DNA from: Gnetum montanum
Taxonomy: Eukaryota > Streptophyta > Gnetopsida > Gnetales > Gnetaceae
Length of the DNA: 64,000 nucleotides
Assembly: GCA_015680685.1 (NCBI GenBank)
Contig: MNCI01037851.1
Span: 105,401 to 169,400, forward strand
Direction of reading: 5' to 3'
Part shown: positions 53,286-64,000 of the stretch, in pieces
Layout: every line of letters begins with the position of its first letter
Position numbering within the stretch: the first letter of the stretch is position 1
Notes under the pieces: model-generated
What the model was told of the DNA's origin: nothing
The model's input: only the letters and a program-made list of their open reading frames with translations
Databases searched by the model: none
Program-made: the position numbers and the translations under genes

Positions 53286-53949
53286 AAGCTACCCCCAACT
53301 CGCGTACTGGCCGACGCGAGGGATGTTCCAAACTGACCCGCACTCGGAGGTGTGGCGTCGTTTCTGTTGGCCACAGAACAAACATGAGTAGGAGTACTCA
53401 AGTGCGTCGGAGCGCACCAATGGAAGATGAAGCTTCCACGAGTATCCAGTTTGCTGGGCAACTGATACTTAACTCTGGGTTGGCATCCAGAGACACTGGC
53501 AGTCGCTTTCGGGAAGTGGTGACTTGGAACGCATGCAGGAGACATGCGATTTCGGAGCAGGATGCACCCAGGTGCGTCATGTGAACACTCGAGTTCAGGA
53601 ACATGCACTCTCAGTGGAGGTGCAGTGCCTGTTTTGTAACTATGATAAGGCCGGGGGTGTCCATGCCTATAACACCCGAAGCGTTCTCGCATTTTTGAGA
53701 GGAGAGCTTCCGGGATTGTTGTATACCCTTTTTAAGAGATAAAGGTTGGAGCTTTTGCCCGTATCTGAGTGCCTTCGGTTTCGTGTGTCTTTGGGATGCG
53801 TTGCGAGTTGTCTCTGTTGCGCTTTGTTTCGTTTCGATTGGGTTCTCGTTGCAATTCGAGCGTTTCGAGGGGCTGGCTGAGAGCGGTTCTCAGCGCCATC
53901 ACTTGGTAGAAATCGTGAAAATTCTGCTGCGATTTTCTACCCTGTGACA
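53270..53949 (+). repeat. 3' LTR of the chromovirus
   Basis: 680 bp, TGTTACACC to CCTGTGACA, with the expected TG...CA ends. The pol stop codon lies within its first 16 bases. Confidence 0.95.
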
Positions 53950-55598
53950 TCCCCCATGATTGGGGGTTTTGCCACTACAGTTGATAATAGTGTTGAGGCT
54001 AGTAATAAGTCCCTCTAGGGTAGTACGGTTGGTTGTGGGATTGTCTATAATTATCATGTGGAAGAGGAAATCTCCTTGGCATGTGCATCTATACAAACTT
54101 CAAATTTAATGCACCTGCCCAATACTTGTGTAGATGTAACAAGATCAGAAAATGGCCCTTTGGATGATCATATATGTAGATTTCACATCCATTATCTTCA
54201 TATGTGGTTGAGTCTATAGCCTCACTTTCTTCAGCCATTTTCCTGTTTGCTGATAAGTGTTTCTAGTTGTTTCTTGGTACTACTTCTTCTATGTATAGTG
54301 ATCACCTAGTTTTTTTTGCACTGCCTTCTCCTTGACCGTCTCTACGAGAGTTGTAAAATTTTCATATATCCATTTTGACATCCTATTAAAATTTACCAAG
54401 ATATTTTACCTTATTAAGAGCAGCCCCTTTCTCCTTACCATAGATATAGAACTCCTTCTTTTAGAGAGGTGGGTCCTAGTGATTTTTCTTAACATTCTCC
54501 CATTTGCATATTTCTCTTTCTTCTTTTTCCACACACTTGATTAGCTCTTGGATTTGATGGGTTTACAACTCTTATAATTGACCTGGGGCATACATCCCAA
54601 GGGTCTCCTTGTTTCATTACAAAGCCCATCTATGATGTGGAAAAGTTACCTTGCCTCAGAGAAATCATGGATTGGGCATCTATTCAATTGAGAACAATAT
54701 CTATTTAAGGCCATGTCTAAGGGTTCATGTTGTTCTTACTTCCATCCTTGGATTAGCTTCCTCAGGTTGGACACCCTTGGATAGGTTTGATATTTCTCGT
54801 TGAAGAGTTCTAGCATTGTGGACCATTGTCAAATTGAATTCTATACCACAATTTGGCTCTATCAATTAGTGTCCTAAGAAAGAGCTTAAGCTTTTGCCGT
54901 CCATTTTCGATGTTGTATTAGGCAAATACATCATGGAAATCTTCTAAATGATGTTGCAGATTTGAGTCATAGCCTCCTACAAATTTAGGAATATTATTCA
55001 TATCAAGCTTGGATAGGTGACTCTCTTTGCGATGCTTGCAAGATATCTTAACTACCTTTGTGATTTGCATTAGATTCTTAGTGGCCAATAAGGGTTCATC
55101 ATCATTATACATGTTGTGATGAAAATATCTATTTCTATTTGTTTGATTGTGACGATGTTGTCTATGTTCATGTTGATGTCTTTGATTTTTCCCATGGATT
55201 CAATTTTTATGTTTATTCCAACCCTTTAGTGAAGCTTTGTCTCCATACCTACATTCATTGTTGCTAGAACTAGATGTTGAAGGAGGAGAGGAAGATGAGG
55301 AACAAGGAGGATTGCCATGGTATCTATGGTGTTCCCCAAGGTCCCTTGATTTATCTTTTTCAAGCTTTGAGAAGGTCTTAGGCCTTGAGGCCTTCCCTGG
55401 TCTAGGACCTACTTTGTCTTCTTTATGATTTTTTTCCTTGGGTGAATGTAGTCTTTGAGTGTTGTTACAGTGGTCATGAACATAAGAAATCCTTGCATAA
55501 GGTTGGTCGCTCCAATTTTCTTCACCATATATTTCGTTAGTCCTCCAATGAATTTTTTCGTTAGACAGTGCATTATTGCTTCCATGTGAAAGAGACAT
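53950..55598 (-). pseudogene. Gag-like gene of the copy 1 LTR element, N-terminal part
   Basis: Starts MSLSHGSNNALSNEKIHWRT at 55598, about 110 bp after the primer site. It has a basic and Ser-rich stretch (RPGKASRPKTFSKLEKDKSR; GNPPCSSSSSPPSTSSSSNN) and then, in the same frame after a stop at 55200, the gag core: KLDMNNIPKFVGGYDSNLQH, HLEDFHDVFA, stop, NIENGRQKLKLFLRTLIDRA, KLWYRIQFDNGPQ (54990-54800). The K-L-W-Y context is typical of retrotransposon gag. Further on it becomes Pro/Tyr/His-rich (LPHDNYRQSHNQPYYPRG) up to the chromovirus insertion, beyond which it resumes at 48106. At least three in-frame stops. Confidence 0.7.
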
Positions 55599-55706
55599 TG
55601 TTTGTTGGTTTATGGTGTGTGTGTGATTGAATATTTTTTGAAAGATATATCATTAACACGTTATAGTGATCATGTATGATATAACTAATCTAGATAACTA
55701 GTCCCA

Positions 55707-55724
55707 TCCCTAGCAATGAGGCCA
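55707..55724 (-). other. Primer-binding site of the copy 1 element, Tat/Athila type
   Basis: Minus-strand TGGCCTCATTGCTAGGGA, one base after the 5' LTR, matches 13 of 18 positions of TGGCGCCGTTGCCGGGGA, the primer site common in Athila and related Tat-lineage elements (family knowledge). All but one of the five differences are transitions. Confidence 0.6.
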
Positions 55725-55725
55725 A

Positions 55726-56552
55726 TCATAAGTGACAAGGTACCCCTACATCCAACCATATGAATCACAAGTGTTCACGCATGATCCGATCGAATTCCAT
55801 GGATGGGACTAGTTGTTTATCTAAATTGTTATGCCTTGATCGCAGTTCACTATCTTCCCACTTGGAATAGTTGTAGCTTTGTCACATATGGTTTAGTCCA
55901 AAGTAAGGCATGTGCTAATTGATGTTGTTGTAGCCTTATGATACTCCTAATGATAATGAAGAAATCAATTATTTAAACTAATTAATAATGCAAAGTAAAG
56001 TCTAAACTAGCCTACGGGTGATGAGTGTCCATTCCTAGCTTTTCGTACATGTCTTGAACCCACGTATCCACTACTAGGATTACCAAGTGCTATGCTTCTA
56101 AGCGAACCAAGCAATAACAATGCTAGGGTTACCAAGCGAATATGTGTTTATGCTCGAAACTAGTCATGTTCATTCTGCCAATTCATTAATGTGCATGGAA
56201 ATGTAAATATTAACTAAGTACTTGAAAAGTAAATTGCATTAAAATTAAATTTAACCTAAGTCAAAGTGTTGTAATGAATAAGAATCAATCTTGATCTTAT
56301 TGCCATTCATGGAATATGTCTAGGTACATTGCCACTCGAATAAGACTCTGCATAATTGACTCAAATCCACTCTGTGGGCACTCACTAATTGTTCTCTAAG
56401 ATTACAAAATAAAACTACAAGACTTCAACCATGCATCCAAGTGTTGTATTTATAGGTTGGCACAAAGGAGATGATATCAGATATCCAACATCATTTCTTA
56501 GGACCCGATATCACGTATCCGATATTAGGGTTGACACAATCATGACTCATCA
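55726..56552 (-). repeat. 5' LTR of the copy 1 LTR element
   Basis: 827 bp; its inner end reads TCATAAG where the sister LTR has TGATGAG, its outer end CTCATCA is intact. It shares TATTTATA (56447-56454) and the GATATC cluster (56474-56525) with the 3' LTR. Followed by the TSD CAAGG. Confidence 0.85.
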
Positions 56553-56557
56553 CAAGG
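56553..56557. repeat. Right TSD of the copy 1 LTR element
   Basis: CAAGG, identical to 41559-41563, which ties the two distant LTRs to one insertion event. Confidence 0.85.
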
Positions 56558-59500
56558 TAAATAAGTTATTTAAGATCTTAATACTTTTCTAATGAGGATG
56601 TACCTTATCATTGAAAATAGCTATTCAAGTAGGTTTTTCCCATACTAGAGTTTCACATTTTTTCCCTTGTATAATTACTAACCAAGAAGTCCATAAGCAT
56701 CCTAGCAAAATAATTTTAATAAAAAGTAGAAATAAAAAGAATGTCCATCACTCATTTTGATTAGGAAATTAACCCACATTTTCAATATAATTGTATCCTC
56801 AGCATGTTTTAGCTATCTTAGAATATGTGTATTAATAATTTTAAGTTTTTTTAGAGTCTGTTTAATGTGTTTTGTGAATTTTTCAAGTCTAAGTGAATAA
56901 CCATAAGTTGTTGCGAGTCATAGGCAATCACAATTTAAATGATGAGTCAAATACGAGTAGCAATTAGTCACTACTAGCCAAAACAAGGGATATAAATAAG
57001 GTCTATACTGAGGCTACATATTGCAAATCATTATGAGCTATAAGAGATCACAACTTGGATGCGTTACAAGCTCATGTTGATAATGCAAAACATTGAATAT
57101 GAAAGAGAGTCATAGCCATAGGGATTGTGAGTTACAGTGATTCATGGGTTATGCTAGCTACAAGTGGGTGTAAATTGCAATCCCTTAATCAAAATTTGAT
57201 TTTTTGGACGATGAATCAATAGATATAAGTCCAATGATCACTATGATATCTATATAAAGGTAAAAAAAAATCCACATTGATGTATCATGCCATGAAAAAA
57301 GTGAGTTTATGAGCTTCAAAGGTTTGAATTTGTTGTAAGCTCTTCTTGAGTATTGAAAAAAAGTTATGTGAGAATCATTTTCTTGATGGTTAAAGTCCTT
57401 TTGATTGTGTAGTGTGAGAGTTTGTTTGTTGGTTGTCTATCCTTGGAAGTGAGTATGCTTTCTAATTGCATTGTATTTTCATTTCATTGATAAGAAAAAA
57501 GTTTCTTTCTCTTGTTTCAAGGAGTAATTGTATGACCTTGTACAATTCAGTGATCTTAGAGTGAGAATCCAAGGGAGCTTGATGTTGGAACATATGGTTT
57601 GAAGATAATTCAAATTAATTGAACAATTCTCATCATCACAACATAAGGAATCCCTCTCCTACTTCATCTTTTGGTTTGCAATTTTATATCTATCTTTTTC
57701 TTAACTAGAATTTTGAGATTTCTTTTTGATTCTAAAATTAGTCAATTGTATTGGATATTGGAAATATTTGTAGTTTGTGATACCCATTAGCTTTAAATAG
57801 CTAAGGTTTAATTACTTTGAATATACATTTCGATTAGGGTTTGATTAATCTTTGATTGATTATTATTGGGCATTCTAAATTCTTTATGGATATATATGAA
57901 TTCTACGTTTTACGTCATTTCTGTCATGGTACTAAAGAAGAAGAAAATCCAAGCTCTAACAAATAAGAAATGCTCTCAAATATTGTAACACCTCATTAGC
58001 CTAGACTTTGACTAGAAATATATTACCTAAAAAATAAATCACAACATAATAAAGATTAAATAAGATGCTAAGAAAATTTATAGGCAAAGAAATAGGCATT
58101 CAAATAATAGGCACAAAGAGACATAAAATAAAAAACTACTTAAATATAAAATAGCAACGCCAATAGTCTCTTGCCTACGAAAACTAATTTGTTCACTAAT
58201 AATAGTTCGTTGCTCCTAATACCCAAGCCAGAAATTTATAATAACAAAATAATATTATGAAAATGAAATAAATAATATGATAACCAATATAACGTCATGG
58301 CATTAGGCCACTATCAATTCAAAAATAATATACAATTACTAAGTTTCAAATAAAAATTACTAATTACCAACTTAAAAAAAATAAAGTAAAGATAGGCGTA
58401 CACCAAAGGTAGACAAGTATAAAGTCCACACGTGTTAACCAAAGGACATACAATTATAAAGTACCAGCTAAATACTACAACTTAGAAATTACAAAAATTC
58501 CAAATTAAACAAATACTAGAAAAGGTCTAAATTCTAATCTTAGCATCAGCATTTTCGATGACTCATCATCACAAACACCTGTTTCTCTTGAGAGATAAAA
58601 ATAAAGGAAAAAGTTAGTTCACATGACTGAGTAGGGAAAATAAATTACAAATACTCCTTTAAGGATTTTGGAACCAAGCATTAGGTACTTGGACAACCAT
58701 GCAAAGGGGATTGCTACATCAAAGAGTTAATAACAAAACAAATAAACAAACATTCAAATCATCAAATAAATATTATTCTATGGTCAAAAATATTCAAACC
58801 AAATTTCATCATCATCGAACCCCAGATTTTGTGGAAGCTAGCACCCACTCTAAGTTTCATATATGATAAAGTTGAGATGTGTACTCATTGTGCATAATAA
58901 GATTTTATTCAAATATAAAACTAAACCAAAATATGCTTGTAAGACTTATTTATTGTTTCTTTTCCTTGGTATCAAGGTTAGCCAAATGCCATCTCAATTT
59001 CTATTATTTACCAAAAACAAATCCTCATCCATGTGGTGTTGTTTAAAGGCCAACATGACATGGAATTTACTACTACAAATAGTGAACCATTACAAAGCCT
59101 CTCAAGATTCTTTTAAAATCAACTGGTGCTCCCTTCATAATAGCTCCATCCAAACCAAACAAATACTTATTGTAAGATTTCTCACACATAAGCTTCATCA
59201 AATAGGAAATGTTGGCAAATAAATATATAATCAATATTATAAAACTAAACCCTAGATGATGGGGAAACATAACCAAGCTAAAGTATTTATCAAAATGGTT
59301 AATCTAATTGATAGGTGTTGGTGCTTACTTTGGACCACCAACATTGATCTCTTTATCATGATGAAAATCACAAGGATGATGATTCTTTCAAAACTCAATT
59401 TTAGGTGTTTGTTGGTCTTTGAAAATATTAAGGCCTAGGTGCCTTCAAATAAACTTAGTGATTATAGGGAAAAATATGTATTTTAAGCTATCATTCAATA

Positions 59501-59919
59501 TAAACTTCACAATATTGCATACTAAGAGTTAAACAGGTAAATGTACTTTTATAAAATGATTTAACACCTCTAAAATACGACCAAGAAAATGCCTGTTGCA
59601 ACCCTTTGGCATTGTACCCTTCACCCCTACACTTGAGGTTGGATTTTCATTATAAAATGTAAGGTTTCTAGTCCATGAGCTTTAATCTTGCATACTTGCA
59701 CTTTTGGGGCTAAAAATGCCTCATAAGTTGTTGTAGCCTCACTTCCCAAGTGGAAAAAGTCATGGCATGTCTATATTTGAACTTAGGAAGGCTAAAAATG
59801 CCTTGGGAATTGCCAAATTCAACATTTTCATGGGTTTTATGTGGGACATGCCCACAACTACGCTGGAACCACCTATACCTAGTGTTGAAGATGTTAGGAT
59901 TTTATTTTTCTAGTATTGG
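56558..59919. other. Unassigned AT-rich stretch
   Basis: No retroelement motif or convincing exon recognised. The longest open frame (58863-59222, 119 codons) has no recognisable domain. TGTAACACCTCATTAGCC near 57985 resembles the opening of many Ty3/gypsy LTRs, but no partner was found. Confidence 0.45.
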
Positions 59920-60140
59920 CCAGTGTAGTTGCCATAACCCTCAGCGTGGATGCCACAAAGCCAACGTTGGTGTTGTGGGGGATTTTTATTTTCTCTTAAA
60001 GCCAGTGTTGGAGTGGTTGGGGTTTCATTGCTCCAGCTAGGCTAGTTTTGCTCCACCAATTTCAGTGTCGATCCCAAGATGCCAACATAGTTCCCATGAG
60101 GCCAGTGTATATTGGTGAAGCTAGCGTAGTTGGAAAAGTT
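59920..60140. repeat. Degenerate array of GCCAGYGTTGG-like units
   Basis: Irregularly spaced variants follow each other: GGCCAGTGTAGTTGCC, GCCAACGTTGGTGTTG, GCCAGTGTTGGAGTGG, GCCAACATAGTTCCC, GGCCAGTGTATATTGG, GCTAGCGTAGTTGG, roughly every 25-60 bp. Looks like a decayed minisatellite; no coding sense. Confidence 0.5.
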
Positions 60141-60647
60141 CATTTACTATTTTTGGTATCTAGAGTGGTTTTGGTAGCTTGGGTGCATCAAAACTTATCA
60201 AAAATGAAAAAATATGTTGGAAATTATAGCTTGCCACACTTACAAATCAAATCAATCTATCAATAATCATGGTAGAAATTTGTAGTCCCAAAACTAGCAA
60301 CCATGTGGCTTATAAAGGAAAATTTCAAACAAATTGAATATGTTCTTTCGGTTTAGCAAGTTTCATAACCTATGCAACCTTGCACATCTAAAAAATTTGG
60401 CCTTTTGTAAGACTTTTTGAGAAATTTGATGACTAACTAGGCATTTGAGACTCCTAGTGTAGTTTCATAGCATCAAAGAGTTAAACATCCGTTACCTCCC
60501 TAGTCATCAATGTTGCATATCCTAGCTGTGAACTAGCAAAGAGTTTTTGTAATCAAAGCTAAGAAGTACTTAGATCGTGAAGTTGATCATAGAACATATC
60601 TTGCAAGCTTTAACTAGTTTCAAGTTTCGTTTGCGTAACTCCCTATG

Positions 60648-61511
60648 TTATGAGTAGTGAGGTACCCCTACGCTCAACCATACGAATACGAGCATGTATG
60701 CATGATCTGATCGAACTCCGTAGACGGACTAGTTGTGGCACCTAGATAGTTATACATTGATCACAATTCACTGTCTTCCCACCTAGACTAGTATTTACTT
60801 TGTTACATATGGTTTAGTTCAGAGTGAGGTGTATGATATGATTCCTAATTACTATGCTACTACTAAAGTCAATAAGAAATAACTTGAGTGAACTAATAAA
60901 CAATGGAAACTAAAATCTTAGCTAGCCTAAGTGTGATAAGCATCTGTCCTTAATCATTCCCATGCATCTTGGACCTTGTGTACTACTTCTAAGGTTACCA
61001 AGTGTATATTACTTGAGAACTACTAGATACACTACTAGGTTACCAAGTAGTTACACTTAAATGTTTGTGATTAAGACGTATCCATTTTGCATTAACAATA
61101 GAAATAGTAAATGACGATAAAGAAATATTAACTAAGAAAGTAATAAATAATAAATAATAATTAAATAATTAAAAACTAAGTGAATGCTGCAATGATGGAG
61201 TAATCTCGATCTTTATTGCTAATTGTGTGCATGTCTAAGTACGTCACACTGGAACAAAGGTCTTGTACAATTACAAACATCACACTCTGGGCATGCACTT
61301 GGGAAAGAACTAAAAACTAACTAAAAATTAACAAAAAGACTTGACCCTAAAGACTTACCAACTAACTCCTTTCTTGTGCACTTGAAAGCTATATTTATAG
61401 GCCAACACAGGAATCATGATATCGTGTATTCGATATCATTATCCAAGCTACAATATTGCGTACCCAATATCGAGTACCTAATATTAGGGCTTGGCAAATC
61501 ATGATTCATCA
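60648..61511 (-). repeat. 3' LTR of copy 2
   Basis: 864 bp, from TTATGAG (mutated TGATGAG) to ATTCATCA. TATA box TATTTATA on the plus strand at 61392-61399 and GATATC cluster at 61429-61486, as in the sister LTRs. Confidence 0.85.
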
Positions 61512-61700
61512 TACCCCCATGACTGAATAACAACTCATTCTCAAGTCAAACAATCAAAATGAGAACGAGTTCATTTGATTACATAGTGGATAGGTATGGG
61601 ATTATTAACTAACTATGAATTATTTCATGCTGTAGTGTGGAATTAAACAAGACAAAATTAGGATACCAACACAGAATACAAAAGACAAAATTATTGGAAC

Positions 61701-63896
61701 TCATGTGATTCCTAGTGGTGGTGGCTCCTCCATGGGCCTCTTCCCTTTATCTTATGCTCCAAGTTTTAGAAATGAATATCTTTGAAGGAGTGCCTACAAC
61801 TTTTCTTCCTTGGTTCGGGGATTGTGTCGTCCATGCTGATGTTCCAATATGTGATGGATTCAGCACCTCCCATGGACATGACAGTTGTGGAAACATTTGA
61901 TTGGCTTTGACATACCAAGCTGCAAACAACTGTCATTCCTCTTTGTAGGCTCTGGCTTTGTTTCTACATTCTTCATAATCTATGAGTCACCAAGCCAAAT
62001 TTGCCACATCATCTTTTTGCCCTTGGTAGCTGGCTTTGATCACCTCTAACTCAAAATTTTCTACCTCTAATTTTTGTAGTATCTTTTTGTGTTCAACAAA
62101 TTCTACTTTATACTTGGCATAGGTGGATGCTACCTACTTCTCCAATTTTGTCCTCGGGTGTCCTGCTATCAACATGGCTAAGTTGGCATATCACAAATTT
62201 TCCAACTCCATGTACTTTGTGAGATCCTAGATCTGCAAGTCGCAACTCTTTAGCTCTACTTGGTGGATGAAGGCGTAAGTATCTAGTATGGCTCACCAAT
62301 CAGCGTTCTGAGCACTAAGAGTGTTGATATGGGTCTTGGCCATATCGATTTCTTTTTCAATGATTTTCTTGTACATTCCCACATGGTCTCGAAAATGTTC
62401 CTTCAAATTTTCATGTCACTTAGCTTCATTCTGCCATGCACTTATTTCAATGGCCATCTTTTGATGAATCACATGTACCTTCTCAATTGAGAGGGTCTTG
62501 TTTTCTCTAGCTAAGAAATTCATGTCTTGGTTGACCCTTATTAATTATTCTCACATTTTCTAGAAATTCTACTTGAGAACATTTTTCTATTTTTCAATTG
62601 TGGTCAACTAAAGATTCTCAACAACAAGGTGTTTATTTTCTTCTTGTAAGGCCTTGAGTGCTTTGGCATGTGCATCCGTTTGGGCTTGTGCCTTTGAAGC
62701 ATCCCAATCAACCTTCTATTTTTCCCTTGCCACCCTTTTATTCTCTTCTAATAGTTTATTTAGTTGCTCCATTTGAAATGACTCTAGCTAGTCAGCTGGG
62801 TTAAGTTGGGACGAATCCCACTGTGTGGCTTATAGGGTGACAAACTTCTCTTGAAGTCTTCTCAACTCATCCTCAGCATGTTCAACCCTAACCTCCACCA
62901 TGACCAACTTCCCTTGCTCAATCATTTGCTCTTGCTTAGGCTAAACTATCTGCTCTTGCTTAGGCTCCAGTGTCTCACCAACATCTTTCCTTGGTGCTGG
63001 TGGCTTCAGTAATTCAACATATGAGGCATTTTGAGCTTTTCTAGGGACATAATTAGTGTACCCCAAAATTTCAGCATGCTGACATAGCCTCCTAATTAGA
63101 CAAGGGAAAGGCAATGTAAATTTCCCTATCTTATGGTCTTCAAATCATCTCAATATTTCTGTGAGATATAAATGGGGTAGGTTGGCATCAACCATGCCCA
63201 TCAGGATTGCACTTCCTCTAGCCGCATAGGTGGAAATTATATTTAGTCCTTTTGTTGGAAAGATATGATAGGTGCCAATTTTGAAATAGATTCTCTCTTC
63301 AATGGTGAGTTCCCCTTATGTTTTATCTTCCTTGTCGTACATCCTTTTTAATCATATTTTTTGTGCATCAGCATTAGAGTGAATGGATAGGTGAGCAACC
63401 TTAGGCCTTGTATTTGGAAGGTTTAGAACTTTTAAAATGGCCTTAGTAGAGAAATCGATTGAAATCCCTCCAATATCAGTGGTGGTGCCTTCTTCCTTAT
63501 TATGCCAAAATTGCTCTCCCCCAAATACCATTCATCACTCTCTGAGAGAATAGGCCACAGTGGAGATCCTTTGAGTTGATCTCTAACCAAATCAAGGGAA
63601 AATTTGGTAAAGGATCCAAAATTGAGTTCCACGATCACTATAGTTGATGTGGACCTTTCCCAAATCACCTGAACGCATTCCAGGGACAACGTTAGATGTT
63701 GTCCCTATTCAGGTTCCCTATCTTCTCTACCTTTTGCATGCCTAGATTATGCAGTAACAGGGGGATCTTGATAGATGCTAAATGATTCTACCTCTTGCTC
63801 TACATGTTCTATAGGAGGTCCTTAGCCTTTGCCTCTTCTTTGCCATTTGGATGTACCTTGAGAGGGTCCTCCCTGTTGTCCTCATTTAGGGACCAT
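61701..63896 (-). pseudogene. Extra 3' gene of copy 2: plant-transposon-protein-like domain plus coiled coil
   Basis: Counterpart of 42642-45362. Starts at MVPK (63896) and has GPPIEHVEQEVESFSIYQDP, then SPLWPILSESDEWYLGE (63560 region), IGGISIDFSTKAILKVLNLP, ERIYFKIGTYHIFPTKGLNI, ISTYAARGSAILMGMVDANL and KFTFPCLIRRLCQHAEI. A coiled coil of several hundred residues follows: LARENKTLSIEKVHVIHQKM, AIEISAWQNEAK, ENLKEHFRDHVGMYKKIIEK. The C-terminus is DKGKRPMEEPPPLGIT. Stops and at least one frameshift (after EWYLGE) are present. That both copies keep the same order and C-terminal phrases shows it is a genuine gene of the family. It is shorter than copy 1 in the middle. Confidence 0.65.
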
Positions 63897-64000
63897 ATGC
63901 AATTACACAGGATCAACTGTTAATAAGGTTATTTAACAAAATTTAATTATCTTATACCTTACTCATTACCTTTAAATGAATTCAATCCTTGCTTAGTGTG

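Larger units (their letters stand above)
48107..53949 (+). mobile_element. Chromovirus (Ty3/gypsy) retrotransposon, nearly intact, nested in the copy 1 LTR element
   Basis: 5843 bp plus-strand element with two 680 bp LTRs, primer site, gag-protease frame, pol frame, C-terminal chromodomain and polypurine tract. It interrupts the gag-like gene of a minus-strand host element. The 4 bp TCCC occurs on both sides (48103-48106, 53950-53953); a 5 bp TSD would be TTCCC/TCCCC with one mismatch. LTRs differ at about 27 of 680 positions by hand, nearly all transitions. It is far better preserved and more GC-rich than anything around it. Only the UAG between the frames and a few substitutions argue against activity. 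Confidence 0.95.
41559..56557 (-). mobile_element. Non-autonomous LTR retrotransposon (Tat/Athila-like), copy 1, split by a nested chromovirus
   Basis: Minus-strand element bounded by LTRs at 41564-42440 (3') and 55726-56552 (5'), with exact 5 bp TSDs CAAGG at 41559-41563 and 56553-56557. The polypurine tract adjoins the 3' LTR and a primer site adjoins the 5' LTR. Excluding the 5.8 kb nested chromovirus (48107-53949) the element is about 9.1 kb. Inside, 5' to 3': gag-like gene, a spacer, and a separate gene before the 3' LTR. I see no protease, RT, RNase H or integrase motif, so it would depend on enzymes from another element. LTRs differ at 30 of the first 175 positions by hand, which marks it as old. 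Confidence 0.8.
60648..64000 (-). mobile_element. Non-autonomous LTR retrotransposon, copy 2 (right part outside window)
   Basis: Same family as the 41559-56557 element: 3' LTR at 60648-61511, polypurine tract at 61512-61519, then the 3' gene reading leftwards from 63896. Beyond that gene the similarity to copy 1 continues to the window edge (CTTATACCTTACTCATTACC at about 63950 matches about 45420). The gag-like gene and 5' LTR would lie outside. Confidence 0.8.

Noticed and set aside
58863-59222. 119-codon plus-strand open frame.
   Set aside because: No recognisable domain, AT-rich composition like its surroundings, no splice or promoter context; chance length is plausible.
1-64000. CRISPR arrays, operons, Shine-Dalgarno sites or other prokaryotic features.
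   Set aside because: No regularly spaced direct repeats of that type; gene content is plant retroelements.

Overview
The window is nuclear DNA of a seed plant. The sheer density of old, nested, heavily mutated retroelements, and two lone exons set in long repeat-filled stretches, suggest a gymnosperm such as a conifer; this is inference, since no species-specific gene is present. No bacterial operon, rRNA, tRNA, CRISPR array or complete host gene is visible.

Left part (1-36900): at least a dozen copies or fragments (A-M here) of what looks like one LINE family lie on both strands. Several show 10-18 bp target-site duplications (TSDs) and A-tails. Their recurrent order is endonuclease, reverse transcriptase (RT), RT zinc-binding domain, and then an unusual downstream region: an unrecognised globular domain, a Glu/Lys/Gln-rich coiled coil and a C-terminal 'CPYV' domain. 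A Copia element (6461-12167) sits inside LINE M and itself received a 0.2 kb LINE tail (9401-9610). A decayed minus-strand Ty3/gypsy element lies at 29430-33739.

Middle (24209-24316 and 37668-37847): two plus-strand exon candidates. The second resembles the C-terminus of an ABC1/UbiB-family kinase. They may belong to one gene with a very long intron, but this is unproven.

Right part (41559-64000): a minus-strand LTR element with 5 bp TSDs (CAAGG), a Tat/Athila-like primer site and a gag-like gene, but no visible pol, carries an extra gene near its 3' LTR that resembles the 'putative plant transposon protein' domain plus a long coiled coil. A second copy begins at 60648 and runs off the window. 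Inserted into the gag-like gene of the first copy is a much younger plus-strand chromovirus (48107-53949) with two 680 bp LTRs, a gag-protease frame and a pol frame separated only by one in-frame UAG, and a C-terminal chromodomain.

By hand alignment the LTRs of the nested chromovirus differ at about 4% of sites and those of its host element at about 17%, as expected if the host is older. All coordinates of decayed domains are approximate; motif and TSD coordinates were read base by base.
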